Source of the DNA: Gnetum montanum
Lineage: Eukaryota; Streptophyta; Gnetopsida; Gnetales; Gnetaceae
Assembly (NCBI GenBank): GCA_015680685.1
Contig: MNCI01004885.1
Location: 1-64,000 of the forward strand
Direction: 5' to 3'
DNA: 64,000 nt
Shown: positions 40,301 to 52,300 of the stretch, piece after piece
Layout: each line of letters opens with the position of its first letter
Position numbering within the stretch: position 1 is the first letter of the stretch
Notes under the pieces: model-generated
Told to the model about the DNA's origin: nothing
The model's database searches: none
The model's input: only the letters and a program-made list of their open reading frames with translations
Translations under genes and position numbers: made by a program

Positions 40301-43300
40301 TCCGCGTGGTCCTCTGCCCCCGCGGAACCTGGGAACCCCAGCTAGGCCAATTACTCCCTGGCCCAGGCACCACCTCAGCCAGCGGCCTAGCCGAGGGGGA
40401 GCACCCCGAACTGCCCCCCTGCGGGGGCGCAGGGGGGGTGGGGGGCAGTCCCCCACCCCCTGCTCCCTGCCAGAGTGCCAAAATCAGACCAGAGTGCCGG
40501 CCGCGCCGTTTGAGCCTGAGCGTCTCTTTAAAGAAGCGGGGGAGGTTGACGGGGGTGCCCAACTTGAGGCAACACAGGAAGGCAAAGTGAAGGCCCTGCA
40601 GCTTGGAAGCGTTGCCAGACTGGACGAAGTAGCGCTCAATCAGATCAGTTCCCTTGGCCCATAAGCGCGGCAAAGAGGACCTGGGGACCTGGCGACTCTG
40701 GGTCCGGGGGACGGGCCCAGCAAAAAATAGCTCTGCGTCCTCTAACCCTCGGGTAGAGGGCAAGAGGATTTCTCCAGCTATCGGGGCCCCCAGACAGCTG
40801 GCAATCGAGGATTCGGTGACCTAGATTTCGCGCCCGCGACAAAGGGTACGGTCGTTGACCCAGTTGGAGAAAAACGCATCATCTACCAGGTCAGGGTCCC
40901 CCACCAGCCGCTGTAGCGGCTCTGACCAGCCGCACTGGGTCACCAATCGCCAAAGCGCCTCGTCAACCTGAAAAGCGGCGCAGTCCGGCTCAAAAGTGGG
41001 CGTCTTTCCCATGGTAACCTCGATTTTTCTCCACGCTGCGGTAGCCTGGGAGACCAAACACGGCGGAGGGGGGCGCTGCTGTTGTTGAAAAACGGCGTTG
41101 TTCCGTGCCTTCCACGCTACCCATAAAAGTAGCGTGGCTGGGGAGTCGCCCATGAGGCGTCTCGGGGGGGGGGGGGGGGGCATAGCTGCCGCGTGCCATG
41201 TGGCGCGCATGCAGGGGCACTCCTCCGCGAAGTGCTGTGTTGTTTTTGCCTTGGCGCCGCATGTAGGACACGTCGCAAAACTTAGGATCCCGCGCCGATG
41301 CAGCAGGGCCCGTATTGGCAGCGCATCGTTTTTCAGGAGCCACAGAAAAAATTTAATTTTTTCGGGCAGGCGTCCCTGCCTTATCTGCCGCCAGCCGTCC
41401 ATCCGAGGGTACTTGGTCTTTAGGAGGGCCCACGGCTCGAGGCTCTCCCAACCCAAGGTCTGCATTGTGCGAGCGTGCCGGCAGAGCCCCTGCCAAGGTC
41501 TCGAATCGCGCGCCCCCGAAACCCAAGGCAGATATTTGGTCTTCATGATTCGGATCTAGGGGATCGGTTCTCCCTGGGGGCGCGAAAATCGGAGCAGTAA
41601 CCGTTGTTGCCCGATCATTAGCTCGTCTTCGAAGGAGGTAACACCCAAACCCCCAGCATTGCGGGGGCGCGCGACCCGCTCCCAGCAGACCAGGTGAATT
41701 CTGTGCCCCCCCCTTGCCCCCCTCCCAAACGAAGGTACGGACAAGAGAATTAACCGCAGAAATAACCGCATTCGGAGGCGTGGCCACGGTCGCCACGAAC
41801 CTCGCGACCGTCGTGAGGATTCCAGTGGCCACCAACAGGCGCCCTTTGCGACTGAGGAACCTGTTCGCCCAGTGGCTCATTCTTCTCTCGATTTTTCCGA
41901 GCAGCGGGCCCCACGCCGTGGTCCGGCCCCATCTGAAAAGGGGGATGCCCAGATATGTGTCGTTGTACGTGCCTGGCAGGATATTCAGGATGTGTATCGC
42001 CCGGTTCTTAACCTCAGCATCCGCATTGAAGAAGTGGGCGGAGGATTTGGTTCGATTGATTTCCAGTCCCACCTCGGCCGCGAGACGGGACAGGGCAACG
42101 TTAATACACCGTGCCTGTGGGACCGTTGCTCTACTAAACAATATCGTGTCGTCCGCATAGTGTTCGGTCCGGCAGGCCACACCGGCAATGTCTAGACCGT
42201 CCACCCCCGAGGTGCTGCAGTAATGCTGCATTAAGTCCATGGCGATGATGAAAAGGAGGGGCGAGAGCGGGTCCCCCTGCCTCAACCCCCGCCTAGGGGA
42301 TGAGAGGCCCCATAAACGCCCCCCCACATCAAAGGAGAAACCCGCTGAGGACTGCATGTGGATGCATAAGTGGATGAACAGCAGATCAAACCCTTTCTTT
42401 AACATGATGGACTGCAAGGCCTCCCAGCTGAGTGTGTCATAATCCTTGGTGATGTCAAGTTTGAGGCAGAGCCCGGGAAAGCCCGTATTCCGAAGCGAAT
42501 GAAACACCTTCTGCATGAGGAGGATTGGGTCCTGAATTGCCCGTCCCTGCACGAACCCCGCCTGGTTGGTCCCCACCAGCTTGGGCAAGACCGGCACAAG
42601 CCGATTTACCAGCAGCTTGGAGAAGACCCTGATAAGGACATTGCAAACCCCAATGGGGCGGAAATGCTCGGGGCGGTGTGCGTTAGACTGCTTTGGGATG
42701 CAAACAATGCGGGAGCAGTTGAGTTCCCTTCGAACCTGTCTCCACAATATTGGGCCCCACAATAGCTATGAAAGTTTTAAAAAATTCAAGGCTCCAACTG
42801 TCAGGACCTGGCGCTTTGCCACCAGGCATGCTAGTGATCGTGGCTGTGAGCTCCGATCATGAGAAGGGGGCCAACAGTCGGACGTTGTCGTGCTCGCTTA
42901 GCACGTGCTGCACGGGGACCGAGATGGGCGTGGTGGGGCGCCTGGCCCAAATCCCGTGCCAGTATTGCACCAGTATTGACACACTACTAGGTTTGCATTA
43001 TCTTGAATTGAAAGTGGAAGATAGATTCAACTCCCCTGAGAAGAGCACTTCTGGAGGTTGTGGAGGTGAGGAGCCCTTAAAGATGAGTTACTACCTATGT
43101 GTGCTGTGACCACCCATTTGAGACAGTGTTTTAATGTGGCAATACAGAAACAAGTAGGGATCTAAATTTGAAGCGTTTCTTTAGATTTGCTTATATTCTG
43201 TTTTCTTCTTTTGAAGTTTTTTGGTTGAGTGGGAATTACGGATCTAAGTATGTCTCTTGCTAAAAAATTTGATGGATGTTTGTATGGCCTTTGGAGGATG

Positions 43301-46300
43301 GAGTTTGTAGATTTGCTGTATGAAAGGGGATGGGATGTTTTAACAAGAAAACCTTCTTCCATGACTGAGGATGATTTTTAGAAATTAGATTGAAGGACAC
43401 TAAAAATTTTAGATCTCAACTTGGAACATTTGCATTTTTAATGGAAAGACCTTTGAAATGATTGATGCAATGAAAAGATGGAAAATCAACATTGCAAGGT
43501 GCTACTCATGGCCATGGTGAGGACATTAAATGATGCATCAACATAAAACCGCAATGGCGTTATTCTGTCAGATTGTCAACCAGCCTATGAAGCCATCAAT
43601 ACTATGAAAGACAACATATTTGCTTATAGTGGCAACGCCAGTGGAGCCAAAGTCGTAATATATGTTTTCAATGCATCTTGATGACCACCATTACTTCTTT
43701 TGACAGAGTAACACTGAGCTGGTAGAACACATCATGATCACTTATCAGTGGCACCGAGGTTAGCCTAGACTATGTTGATAAGAGCATACCCGTTTAGGCA
43801 AAGACACTTCAAGACAAACTTGGATTGTTGTTGTCTGTATACTAGTTGTGCATGATGTTTTCTATGCTAACCACTAGGGTTGATGAGTTGTGGAGGAATT
43901 GTAGAAGATCACGTGCTAGATCCATTGCAATAGAGGATTTCAGAATTGCAGAATCATGCAGAACATGGTTCCAGAAGTGTGATTTTGAGCTGTGTATTTT
44001 TCTTATGGATAGCAATCTACTTTAGATAATGTTTTTGATACAATTGTTTGCTATTACAAAAACTGTAAATACTCCAGGAAAACTTCATTTTGTGATTTTC
44101 ATTTTTGCATTCTCCTTTTTGGTTGTTAAAGTTAGTTTGCTCTCCTCCATCCCTTGGGTTAGCATATATCTCTTTCCTTGGGTGTATTTTAGAGTTTTTG
44201 TTCACTATGTGATGAGACTCTATTATACTGTTGTCATGCTTTTGCAGCCTAGAACTGTTTGGTTGATGCAGAATTAGGTGCCTGCATGGTGAATAAAAGC
44301 TGATGTTTGACGTTCCCCTGTTTTCTAGTATGTTCATAAGATTAAAACACGAACCAAATGGATATACCTTTCAACTTGAGCATCATAATAACATGATTAA
44401 GTTCAATTAACTAAGCAATTTATTTTATTAGTAGTTTTAATTAATTAATTTAGGTTGATTGTGTGCATGTTTATGGAACTTACAATAATTCTACCTTGTG
44501 TAATAGGTCACATCTATTTGGTATGAAGCAAGGCCATTGAGGATGTGGTTGATAAGATTTTATTTGCTTTCTTGTGTGTGATGTTACACTTATCTTGTAA
44601 ATGATTACTAACACTACTGTGCTTTAGTTCGCTTTTATGCATGTTGTATTCTGTTTGTCCTGCAAGGGATTGTAACACGTGTGTGTTTATTTTGCTTTTT
44701 GTGTGTTAGCATTACACCTATCTTGTATGTGCTTATTTCATTTGTATTCTTTTATTAGAAAATAAAGAAAAATAAAAAAAAATATAAAAAAATATAAAAA
44801 TTATAAATAATCATGGTGTTGTTGCTGGGAAAGTGGGAGTGAATTGCTTATTTTACTTAATACTTTCAAAATTTTCATTCTTTTTTCCTTTCTTCTTGTG
44901 TTTTCTTAGTGGTTTGTGTGCACACAATAAATAAAACGGTTGAGAACATTGAGAATCCTAACTCAAGGAGTGATGGAACTAAAAAGTACAAGATGGTCTG
45001 TGTAACGTCGTGGACGATTCAACACCTTCCATTGGGACAAAAAGGGGAGATGGCATGACATCCATGACAAGTTCTACAAGGAGCCAAATGAAGTTGCTAG
45101 AACTGCCCTTGAAGAGGCTGTGACCAATCAAGGCCTTGTTGAGGATGGCAAAGGCTATGAAACCATGCCATTGCAAGTGCTAGACTATGTTCCTCGGTAG
45201 AAGGAAGATTTGCAAGATTATCTTGTTGAACAAGAGGAGGAATGTAGGAAGTCATTATGGCTCTATGGTTCTAATGATGAAAAAGAACCTAAGGTGGACT
45301 TGAGCAATCCTAGGGGCAAGAAGCCAAACTGTTGGATAATTTTCTTCCCCAATTTTAATATCTTCATTGGGAAGGCAATGCTGATGACAATGAGCTCTTA
45401 TTTAATTAGTGTGATTATCATAAGTTGTTAGAAGTTGTTTATATTCCATAGTAGTGCATGAGGCCACCGAAATCAAGTTGGTGAACATGGGTAATGTAGC
45501 TATGTATAAGGATTAGACCAATGATGAGTAGTTGCACATCCTGGCATTCTATAATGCTTGCAATGTACAGGGGACTGTAAGTGCATGATATAAGTTGTAG
45601 TTGTTCCCATGCATCTTCACTGATTATGCAGAAACATGATAGAAGTTCTTGCCATCACAGTTTGTCTAGTTATGGTAAAGATCTTTTATGTTAAATTTTA
45701 GACTTGTACTTGCATCTCAAAGATAAGAAAGGAATTGGGTACATGGAAGCAAAGACGGACTCAATTTTTTGGAAAGGCCATGAAAAGGTACATGAATGTG
45801 CTACATTGGTGCCTAAATCATGGCTTCTCGTCATCATGAAGGAGCTAAAGGAGGAAACAAGAGAATGGGTAGAGATGTTTGTGATGGGCCAAATCTACAA
45901 AAAGTCTGCAATGTAATATAAGGCATTGTTGGACATGATTGCTATCATTGAAAGTGAATGTGAAAGCAAAACAGCATGGAGGAATATAACCACAAATCTT
46001 AATGTTGGAGGGATATAAAATTGTTAAAGGTAAAACTGAATCCTTTTAATGTAACTAAGGTCTTTGATCAAAACCAAGTTAGAACCAAGAAGTTTTTGAT
46101 TTTCCTAATCTACCTTGTGGGCCAAGTTGTTGCATTATCAGGCAAGAAAAAGGAGGATTAAAGTAAGGGTGAGGCATGAACCTCCTCTTCATCCAAGAGA
46201 GTATTTAAAGGAGAGGAGGATTCTTCTAATGATAAAGATGGTACGTATGATTATTATGTGGATTCTCATGATTCATGATACTATCTGGTCATGACTCACA

Positions 46301-49300
46301 TGATTGGAGATATAGGATGATCTAGGGTTCCTCTTAATCCCAATTTCATTAGGAAGCAAATGAAGAAGATGCTTTACCTAGGCTAAACTTATTATTACAA
46401 TGGTACGAGCCCTCAACCTTGTCAATTTTGGCAAGTGCTAAATCCTTGGAGTGTAGCACTATGGAATCTTCGTTTGCCAATCTAGGCATATCAATGGTCA
46501 TAGACTCAACATAGTACTTACTAGATGCCACATTTAGTGCCTCAACAATACTTGCTTGCATCACTTCTTTTTATAACATTCTAACCTTAGCAACCACAAC
46601 AGCCTCAACTGGGATAGTAATCACTTCTTTTTATAACATTCTAACCTTAGCAACCACAACAGCCTCAACTGGGATAGTAATCACTTCTTTTTATAACATT
46701 CTAACCTTAGCAACCACAACAGCCTCAACTGGGATAGTAATCACTTCTTTTTATAACATTCTAACCTTAGCAACCACAACAGCCTCAACTGGGATAGTAA
46801 TCACTTCTTTTTATAACATTCTAACCTTAGCAACCACAACAGCCTCAACTGGGATAGTAATCACTTCTTTTTATAACATTCTAACCTTAGCAACCACAAC
46901 AGCCTCAACTGGGATAGTAATCACTTCTTTTTATAACATTCTAACCTTAGCAACCACAACAGNCATAATCTTATAGATCATAGTGCAGTTAGGTACCTCA
47001 TGAATAAGCCGGATGTAAGTCCAGAAGTCATTTGGTGGTGTGTGCTTCTATGAGAGTTTGATTTACATACGGTGGATTGCAAAGCCACAAAAAATGTCGT
47101 GGTGGATCATTTGTCCTGATTGAAGATTGGCAACAAGGAGGAAGGTATCTTATTGGATGATTTTCTTGTTGAGCATTTATGCAAGGTGGCACTTGCTATA
47201 CGTCATGGATGGAACAATCCATGGTATGACATTAGCATTTGCACTTAATTACAAGTTATGTTTAAGAAGATAATGACCCTCTACAACTTTTTCTATTAGC
47301 TATTTATGTACAAGGCATTCATGGATTCAATCGAGTCTAGTGTGAAGCTGATTAGATCTGTACAGTAGGGCTCTTGGTATACTTGCTGCTCATCAATCAT
47401 TTACCCTTCTTGTATATATTCAAACTCCTAATGAACATTGTGAGCTATAGTGAAACAAAGTGGCCATGACAATTCTTGATTGTGTATGTTTCCTTTAATG
47501 AATATTGAAAACTTATTTTAAGGCATGGAGTAAGTGGTTGCATAATGTAAATTGTTGATACGTTCATTTTTAAATACGGATAGTTTACTTGGAATACATT
47601 ATGTTAGTATTTATACATGTATTGTAGTTCAATTTTAGTTTAGATTTTTCTTTTGTACAAGCAATTTAGTATTTACTTATCTTTGTTTCATAACTTCATT
47701 TATTTACAATCATTTCTTTTATTTGGACTGCCAAGATGCCCTAAAGCACCCAAAAAAGAGTGTTTGATCATGTTTGGTTACATGCTTTTCATAACATGAA
47801 CTCACATAAATTATGAAAAGATGTCATTTGGACTGTAGATTAAGTAATTTCACTTATTCTCATAATTGGTAATTCGGTGATTTAAAGCATTTTTAGGAAC
47901 ATATTTAATAATTATTAATAACAAATTCATTCTATATCTTGAATGAATGGGTTGCATTATTCATTTGTCATTCATCTTGCCCTGGTAGTGGAGATGAGTA
48001 GCACTATCCAATTATATCCATACATTAGCTTACTCAGGTGTAACATCTCGAGCCATTGGGTCCAATGAGTTTTTTTAAAGGGATGGGGGAATTATATTAC
48101 AAGGAAACGGGAGCAAGGGGTCAGAAATTCCTTGCCACAGCGAAACAAAGACAAGGGAGGGAAAAATCAATCAGTTGAAAATGGTTTAGAAAACAAATAA
48201 AGGAGGAAGATCTTTAGACACAATTGCTAAAAGTACATTAAAGGGTGCAATATATGGCCCACATTGCCCTCAAAACCGGCTACTAGAAACCCACAAAATT
48301 TGACTGCGACATCCTTAGAAAAATGACAAAAACTAAAACTTATACCGAGAACAACAGTTTCTTATAGGTGTAGCAAGGCATCTCCTGTCTATGCACAATG
48401 TTTATAATTTCTTAGTCATTTGAGAACAAAAACTTGTAGCCTACTAGAAATTATTGTACTTCTCCTTATGTTGATCTTCCACCTGCTTAGCCATGTGGTG
48501 CATCTTGTCAAGATGAAGTGTGTGGGAGGACTGCTTGATGTACTTCCTGAGGCTATCCCAAGTTGTATTTTTGTTAATACCCATGTTAAAGTATGGGTGG
48601 TTACCTGCCCTAAACCACAATTTGGCATTGGAGGCTAGCATCCTATTTTGGTGTTTCCTCATGGTCTCCTCCTCTAGGAATTCCTTCGCTTGCCTAAGAG
48701 TCTCATCTGTTTCCTTTTCTTCCTACTGCTTTGTATCATTCCATAGTTATTCCATGAATTTTTCAAGCAGGCGCTCCTCAAGGATGCTCCGCTAGATAGT
48801 CTTTTGGATCGCCTCTTGATATTGAGCCTCTTTCTCCTGTTCCTACCAATGCTCCTCTTTCTGCTTGTGCACATACTCTTTGCTCTCTCTCCTACACCAC
48901 TCTTTGTCTTGCACATATTGTTCAATCTCTTGCACCTTTCCACTAGCAGAAAAAGATGTCGGGCCATGCCCCCCAGTGTTTTGTGTAAACCCTAGTGAGG
49001 ATAAGCCCAACTCCTTGGCATGAGGGTTGCAGCATTATAGGCAACTATGTTGCCCTTCACAAAGTAAGAATCAAACCCAAGTGTCTTCCTCTTTGCTGCT
49101 GTTGGAGTACAACACAAAAGAACCTTGGAAGATTGACAAGTCTACTTGGCTGCAAACCTTGCACGAAGGTGAAATACTAATCTTGCAACTTCAAAACTTT
49201 GCTAGATTGCACAAAGAAATGCTCCACCAACTTGGTAGCTACCTGTTAGAGAGGTAGTAGCTGTGAATGTGGAACCTATCTATTGGTGGTTTTGAGGATG

Positions 49301-52300
49301 TTGCCTTGAAGAATGGTGTTGCATCTTGGAGACCCCTAGTGGTCGGCAGGATCTAGCCTTTGGAATGGCCAAATACTTTGAGCTTTTCTCCTTGGAAAGC
49401 TGAATCTTCACAACCCAAAATGTGTTCTTGTTGTTCTCCTAGCATGCGAAGAAACTTGCATCTTGCAAGTTAGTCTCTCCCTTGAGAGCCAGGAGTAGCT
49501 TCTCCTAACCTGCACAACTTACCAAATGCCAATGCTCAACATTATTCCAGAACACCTCATATTTCCCTACACAAATGTGTGGCACAAGCAACAATAGTTG
49601 CAAGTTGGGGCACATGAGAATTTCTAAATACAATTGCATTTTTAGTTTTCCAAATAGCTCATAGGAGCATGTTGATAGGGCTGTCCCTATGTAGCGGAGT
49701 GGAAGAATCAAGATTACTATGGTTTCAAACTTGTAAGGGGAAGGGGCAAGTGACAATAGGATGTGCTTGGGTTTCTATGTCCTTAGCACTTCACATAGGA
49801 TAGTAAGTGTTAATATCAAGGCCCTAGTATTGAGAAAAGCTCGAGTTGGTGTTGCATGGTTNGCACATAGGATAGTAAGTGTTAATATCAAGGCCCTAGT
49901 ATTGAGAAAAGCTCGAGTTGGTGTTGCATGGTTACTGTAAAGCCAAATGAGCATCTTGATGTTTTTTGGAAAACATCCTTTCCATATCACGCACAACCCT
50001 TGCACAATGCCATACCTCCTTTGCATGAGGTTTGTCAAACCATGAGAGTTAGATGAGAAGAGTTGGCGAATTGTACAATGGTACTTGCAAATGTTCCTCC
50101 AGACAAACGAATCATTTATTGAGCACTCCTATAAATTGTACTTGCTTCAAACAATGGCCACTTGTGGGGCCTCTGCGTCAGAATTCTTGTTTGCCTTTGT
50201 TATGATCCTTATAGGATTATGATTGCTCAACAAGAGTATGTTTTCAAATCTTGGGACTTCCGCTCCCCTTGCATATTTTGGGCATGCTATCTTCTCCCAA
50301 CAAACTAGATGGATCTTGTTTTCCTCTTTTCCCTTGGACCAAACAAAGTTCCTGAATATCTGATTAATTTTATGAATAATCTATTGTGATGGGGCCACCA
50401 CTGAAGCCATGTACCTTCCCATGGCTACAAGGATTGTGTTAGAGTTTGGTTTTACGTCTTTTGGACAACTCTAATTATATAAGGATTTTTTAGGTTATGA
50501 GAAAACTTAACACATAATTCATTGGTTAAACAAACTCATCATTATACACCTTTTGTAATTATATTGTTCACATTTTGCAGTCTTTGATATCTATCACCTA
50601 CAAATTTCATTTTCATAACATCTTCCTCTTTCTTTTCTTCTTCTTTGGCTACATCCTTCTGATGCATGCCTTTTTCTGTTGCTCATGATGGGTCTTTTGG
50701 GAATTTTCTAGGTTGGTTATTCGTACATGGGCTAGGTCTTTCTTGGACTCCTTTAGCAATCCACAGCTTGACCTGTTATGGACTACCACCTCAATTGTAG
50801 CCTATCCCTCTTCTAGATGGTCTTTTCTTGCTCTTTAGGAAACTAGACTAGATTACAAATTAGTCACCTTAGATCTTCTTGTCCTATTTAGGAAACTGGA
50901 TCCTGCTTCACTTCTTCCTCTTACAAACAACTTTGATAACCTTTTGGTTTCTTGGATCGTCATTACGAATCTATGGATCATAGTGACTACTCTATTTCAT
51001 TATCTTTCTTAATACTGATTGCATTTTTACTTTGGACATGTGTTGTCAAGTTCTTGTGGTTTTGATTCTTATTATCTTCTGTTATGATTCATGGGTGCTT
51101 GCATATACTATCCTTTTAATCTCTTATTGTTCCTTACTACATCTACTTTACTTCACCTCTTTTGTAGTTGATTGATGATTGCTTATGTTTCACGAATAAG
51201 GTCGTAATGGCTTGCACAATAAGTCACATCTTTTTGTTGTGATTTGTTTATAAGTAATTACAAACAACCTTGAATAGTTACAGAATTGATGAGTTTACAT
51301 CGTGTTACGATCATATTCTAATAGATCGTAATGGCCAACGACGCCTTCCCCTTGTTGGTTAAGAAGCAAGACATCTTGTATTTAAGTTCTAGCTTGTATT
51401 GTGTGCACAAGATTGGACCATGTGATAGTTTGGTACTAAGCAAACATTGGATCCCCATGTACACATGCTCTTGGCTTCTTTGCCCAATTCCCAGAGTGCT
51501 TGTGATCCTCCATTTCATAGCAGAATTAGTCTTAAGATGCATGTTAGACTTTACCCTGTCGATGTTCAGCCCCAACCATCGACTCATCTTGTTCAAAGCC
51601 TTTTTTATTGTCATGGCTTGTGGCACCATTGCCCTTGTCACCAAAATTGTATCATCCACATAATGATTGATGATGCATATGACCCCCTCAACCTCAAGAT
51701 CTCTAACGCCCTTCACTTTGCAATACGAATTCATGGTATCCATGGCCAAGATAAACAAATAAGCGGAAAGAGGGTCTTCTTGGTGCAAGCCCCTTTGAGG
51801 GGAGGAGCACCCCCATAGTTGTTTGTTGATATCAAAGGAGAAGGTCCAAGTGCATTGCATCTGCACACATAAGTTTTCAAATCTAGGGTGGAAGCCCTTG
51901 TGTAACATGATTTGACCTAGGGAATCCTAGTCAATAGTATTGTATGCTTTCGCTATAGCCAACTTAAGAAACATACCTGGGAAAGTAGCCTTAGATGTAG
52001 AATGCATAAGCTAATGGAGGAGCAGAATTTGGTCTTGGATACATCTCCCCTTAATGAACCCCCCTTATCGATGACCAACTAGGGAAGGCATCAGCGATTG
52101 CAATCAGCGAACTAGGACATTGAGAAAGATTTGGAGAAGGATGTTACAACCCCAATAGGCCAGAAATCAACTGGCTAGGTTGGGTCCAATGAGTTGAGTT
52201 GCACAATACTTGAAGGTTTTTATTAAGGTGGATGCCATTGTTTTTCAAACTTGTGATGAGTTGTCCTATAACAACCAATTGTTGGATTGAAATTTGAGCT

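Larger units (their letters stand above)
39829..42973 (-). mobile_element. LINE copy E, GC-rich, 5'-truncated
   Basis: Minus strand. RT lies in a 469-codon open frame (41353-42762) with HFRPIGVCNVLIRVFSKLLV, KDYDTLSWEAL, GLRQGDPLSPLLFIIAMDLM and YADD at 42148-42159. A zinc-knuckle region follows (C-x2-C...H, about 41080-41400, frame-shifted), then the GLEDAELFF domain (about 40470-40920) and a long charged coiled coil (about 39850-40240). The 3' end is lost at N 39828. It is far richer in G, C and CpG than every other copy here, consistent with less time for methylated-cytosine decay. Confidence 0.85.
48072..52179 (-). mobile_element. LINE copy F with 16-bp target duplication
   Basis: TTGGGTCCAATGAGTT occurs at 48056-48071 and 52180-52195, directly flanking the element, and a T-run follows the left copy. 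In minus-strand order: RT (51318-52170, catalytic Tyr-Val-Asp-Asp at 51651-51662), a solo LTR insertion (50437-51323), the connection and zinc-knuckle region (about 49500-50430), LPTTRGLQDATPFF (about 49300-49340), a coiled coil (about 48670-48960) and the tail domain WFRAGNHPYFNMGINKNTTW (about 48480-48650). Many stops. Confidence 0.85.

Noticed and set aside
41353-42762. The 469-codon open frame as an independent host gene
   Set aside because: It is LINE reverse transcriptase with YADD and continues in frame-shifted form into other LINE domains; it has no start of its own.
46561-46962. CRISPR-like array
   Set aside because: The 60-bp units are identical and contiguous with no variable spacers, and the genome is eukaryotic.
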